A stretch of DNA of 42,572 nucleotides from an uncultured Lachnospiraceae bacterium (GTDB lineage: Bacteria; Bacillota; Clostridia; Lachnospirales; Lachnospiraceae): assembly GCA_902476645.1 (NCBI GenBank), contig CABSEG010000016.1, forward strand, positions 1-42,572, read 5' to 3'. Position numbers and translations under genes: made by a program. The notes below the pieces were generated by a model, which worked only from the letters and a program-made list of their open reading frames with translations, did not search any database and was not told the origin of the DNA. Of this stretch, positions 40,219-42,572 are shown piece by piece. Every line of letters begins with the position of its first letter. The first letter of the stretch is position 1.

Positions 40219-42321
40219 TTAGACTCTCTCACACCGCAGCACCATAGCCGACGTGGCCGTCATAGATACGGTGATTTCTCCTTCCCGGATAGCAAAAGTC
40301 CCCCCCTCTGTCCGAAATCCGATTGCATCCGTATGCATCAGACACCGCATCACCTTTCCGTTTTCTGCCCCCGCCTGCCATACGGGCAAGGTCACATCCC
40401 GCTGTCCATCCCCATTATAGAAAACTACCACCATCTGCTCATCTATAGAAAATCTCGCATAAGCCAGGCACTGATAATCCCCGTACAAAAATTTCAAAGA
40501 CCCGTGAGTAAACACGGGATAGTCCTTATGCAGCCGGATCATTTCTTTATGGAAACGGATCATCTCCTGATCTTCCCTGCCCCAGGGATACGTTCGGCGG
40601 TTATCCGGATCTGTAAATCCCGTAACCCCTGCCTCATCCCCATAGTAAATCGTAGGCGCTCCCGGCCAGGTCATCTGCATCACCACAGCTTCCCGCATCA
40701 CAGCCTGATGTACATCCTGAGAAGCAGCCTCATACCCCAACTGGGCCACCCGGCCCACCTTGTGGTTGGTTCTGGTCAAAAACCGGGAATGGTCATGATT
40801 GGAAAGTTCATTCATGGACACCTGCAGAGAGGGAGCCAGAAAATTACACATATGATGGCTCATGGCAGCCATAAAAGTCTCCCAATTTCCATACAGATCT
40901 CCTCTGTATTCATCGCTGTGCTTTTCCATTCCCGTAAAAAACCAGGTGAGCGGCTCCATAAACGCATCGTAGTTCATGACCGTATCCCACTCATCCCCTT
41001 TTAGCCAGGCTCCGGAATCCCCATAATGCTCTGCCAGAATCAGAGCGTCCGGATTTGCTTCTTTTACCACCTTTCGAAATTCCTTCCAGAACTTATGATT
41101 GTATTCGCTGCTAAAGCCCAAATCCGCCGCCACGTCCAGCCGCCACCCATCCACATGATAAGGCGCGGACACCCATTTCCTGGCAATGTCCATAATATAC
41201 TGATAAAGCTTAGGAGACGTCTCATAGGCTAGTTTTGGCAATGTGTCATGTCCCCACCAGCCGTCATAGCATTGATTGTAAGGCCAATCGTGCTCATTGT
41301 GGAACTTAAAAAAGCTGCGGTAAGGACTGTCCTGGCTGACAAAGGCCCCCTTCTCATAGCCTGGCTGTTCCTCATAAATACATTCCCGGTCCAGCCACTT
41401 ATTAAAAGAACCGCAGTGATTAAACACACCGTCCAAAATCACCTTCATACCTCTCCGGTGAATCTCCTCCACAAGCTTTGCAAAAAACTCATTGCTGGCA
41501 TCCAGATTCTCCCGGGCTGTCACCCGCTGTATATACTTAGAAGCATGGGCATTATCCGTATCCCCCTCGGCCAGAGGCTCTCCCCCATCCTTTACAATCT
41601 TTCCAAAATGGGGGTCCACATGGTCATAGTCCTGGATGTCATATTTGTGGTTGGATGGTGAGACAAAGATGGGATTAAAGTAAATTACATCCACGCCCAG
41701 CTCCTGCAGGTAATCCAATTTATCCCATACCCCCTGCAGGTCTCCTCCGTAAAACTCCCGAACACCCATAAAGGCGGGATTTTGGCTCCAGTCTGTCACC
41801 CGCCGCACACCGTCACCGATGTAAAAATACTCCCGGTCTACCACATCGTTTGTAGGGTCTCCATTACAAAAACGATCCACAAAAATCTGATACATCACAG
41901 CTCCCTTAGCCCAATCCGGTGTATGAAAACCGGGTACGATGGTAAAGGAATAGTATTCCTGCAGATTTCTGGAAATCCCTCTTTTGTTGTAATAACAGCG
42001 AATTTTTCCCGCATGAATTTCAAAATGATAGCGCAGTGGCTCTGTTCCCAGGGGGATCTCCACCATATAGAAATCAAATTCTCCCACTGTCTTTTCATAT
42101 TTCATCAGCAGGCGGAAAGACCCGCTGACCAGATAGACGCAGTCTATGTTATTTTTCCCGGCGCGAAACCGGATCTCTACCGTCTCTCCCGGTTCCGGCT
42201 CCATGGGTATCACATAATTTTGCGTCTCATCGCTGAACAAGGCATTAGGTTTCAATACCGGGCGCATCTGCATGACGTATTTTTGCGTCTTTCTGAAATG
42301 ATCGATTTGTTCTGTCTGCAT
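40219..42321 (-). CDS. GH13 neopullulanase/cyclomaltodextrinase-like enzyme
   Basis: 700 residues without signal peptide, so cytoplasmic. About 1-135 form a CBM34-like N-terminal domain and about 140-600 the (beta/alpha)8 barrel. Catalytic residues are Asp396 in DGWRLDVA, Glu431 in ILAEHYG and Asp510 in NHDHSR, with conserved region I DGVFNHCG and the MYQIFVDRF start of the barrel. The C-terminal beta domain (about 605-700) closes the chain. The N-domain and the AEHYG and NHD motifs place it with GH13 subfamily 20 (neopullulanase, cyclomaltodextrinase, maltogenic amylase), which split imported maltodextrins. AAAGGAG precedes the ATG. It is followed by a shared terminator. Confidence 0.92.
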   Translation of the reverse strand: MQTEQIDHFRKTQKYVMQMRPVLKPNALFSDETQNYVIPMEPEPGETVEIRFRAGKNNIDCVYLVSGSFRLLMKYEKTVGEFDFYMVEIPLGTEPLRYHFEIHAGKIRCYYNKRGISRNLQEYYSFTIVPGFHTPDWAKGAVMYQIFVDRFCNGDPTNDVVDREYFYIGDGVRRVTDWSQNPAFMGVREFYGGDLQGVWDKLDYLQELGVDVIYFNPIFVSPSNHKYDIQDYDHVDPHFGKIVKDGGEPLAEGDTDNAHASKYIQRVTARENLDASNEFFAKLVEEIHRRGMKVILDGVFNHCGSFNKWLDRECIYEEQPGYEKGAFVSQDSPYRSFFKFHNEHDWPYNQCYDGWWGHDTLPKLAYETSPKLYQYIMDIARKWVSAPYHVDGWRLDVAADLGFSSEYNHKFWKEFRKVVKEANPDALILAEHYGDSGAWLKGDEWDTVMNYDAFMEPLTWFFTGMEKHSDEYRGDLYGNWETFMAAMSHHMCNFLAPSLQVSMNELSNHDHSRFLTRTNHKVGRVAQLGYEAASQDVHQAVMREAVVMQMTWPGAPTIYYGDEAGVTGFTDPDNRRTYPWGREDQEMIRFHKEMIRLHKDYPVFTHGSLKFLYGDYQCLAYARFSIDEQMVVVFYNGDGQRDVTLPVWQAGAENGKVMRCLMHTDAIGFRTEGGTFAIREGEITVSMTATSAMVLRCERV

Positions 42322-42491
42322 AGTCTATCTCCTTTACTCCCCGTATCACCTACCTCCGGAACCGATTTTCTCACAAACTTTCTGCTATCTGTGATTCCTC
42401 ATGATAAGTTATACTCTGATAAGATTCATTTTATACCATTCCCCTATATTCCACAACCAGAAAAATATTCTTTTGCCATGGAGCATAAAGT

Positions 42492-42522
42492 AAAAAGGCA
42501 GTCGCTTTACGACTGCCTTTTT
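42492..42522. terminator. Bidirectional terminator at the right end
   Basis: AAAAAGGCAGTCG (42492-42504) and CGACTGCCTTTTT (42510-42522) form a perfect 13-bp stem with a five-base loop and U-tracts on both strands. It probably ends a gene to the right on the minus strand; the 170 bases between it and the GH13 start hold no gene. Confidence 0.85.
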
Positions 42523-42572
42523 GGAGAAGGTATTTCTTCTTATGGGGTGTAGCAAAAACTATATAATGTATT

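Noticed and set aside
40168..41004. 278-codon rightward open frame
   Set aside because: It is antisense to the GH13 gene, whose catalytic motifs are intact, and starts inside a terminator.
42562..42567. TATAAT near the right edge as a promoter
   Set aside because: No -35 is found at a suitable distance and the downstream sequence is outside the window.

Overview
The window looks like a chromosomal segment of a Gram-positive anaerobic gut Clostridium, most likely a Lachnospiraceae member. The reasons are the strong AGGAGG-type ribosome sites, the gene families (MutS2, YhaM, an AlaT/AlaR-like pair, VanW, DUF4080 radical SAM, FIVAR/dockerin-bearing glycosidase) and the tight operons with ATGA/TAATG overlaps. 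The taxon is an inference; no rRNA or other taxonomic marker is present.

Accessory region (1 to about 10.5 kb). Positions 1-2.6 kb hold the 3' part of a phage-type replication module read leftwards (sigma-like HTH protein, two small proteins, DUF2800 nuclease-like protein, DUF2815 protein running off the left edge), preceded by a terminator-like leader hairpin. From 2.9 to 10.4 kb follows a patchwork of small accessory genes: a zinc-ribbon protein, a DUF3825 protein, an XRE repressor whose upstream region carries three copies of one 19-bp dyad, a small hypothetical protein, a receiver-less OmpR-type winged-helix protein, a frameshifted MerR remnant, an ABC-2 exporter with a tandem-headed MerR regulator, and a MerR/GyrI-like regulator with a serine hydrolase. 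Two MerR-type promoters with the diagnostic 19-nt spacer are visible.

Core region (10.7 to 30.8 kb). The htrA-like/yhaM/rlmD operon is read leftwards from a promoter region carrying three PhoP-box-like repeats. Divergent from it is mutS2, followed by an OmpR-type response regulator and sensor kinase. An operon of AIR-synthase-like half protein, Lrp/AsnC regulator, aminotransferase and trmL is next. Then a long leftward array runs from two halves of a heterodimeric ABC exporter through a B12-binding radical SAM protein (DUF4080), nth and a DnaQ-like exonuclease to a 35-residue membrane peptide and a secreted VanW-family protein. A tRNA-Gly(GCC) gene with its own promoter and terminator closes the region.

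Carbohydrate and surface region (30.9 to 42.6 kb). A ZIP-type metal transporter is followed by a 1774-residue secreted GH127-type beta-L-arabinofuranosidase with three related N-terminal carbohydrate-binding-like modules, Ig-like modules, four FIVAR repeats and a C-terminal dockerin. Then come a CAP-domain protein with a Pro-Glu-Thr repeat linker, a two-gene ABC exporter, and an intracellular GH13 neopullulanase-like enzyme. Together these suggest external plant-glycan attack plus cytoplasmic maltodextrin breakdown.

I see no CRISPR array, insertion sequence, rRNA gene or clear replication origin. The strongest candidates for something undescribed are the XRE/dyad/DUF3825 locus, the orphan C-terminal AIR-synthase half in the Lrp/aminotransferase operon, the PhoP-box-controlled catalytically degenerate HtrA, and the dockerin-tagged GH127.
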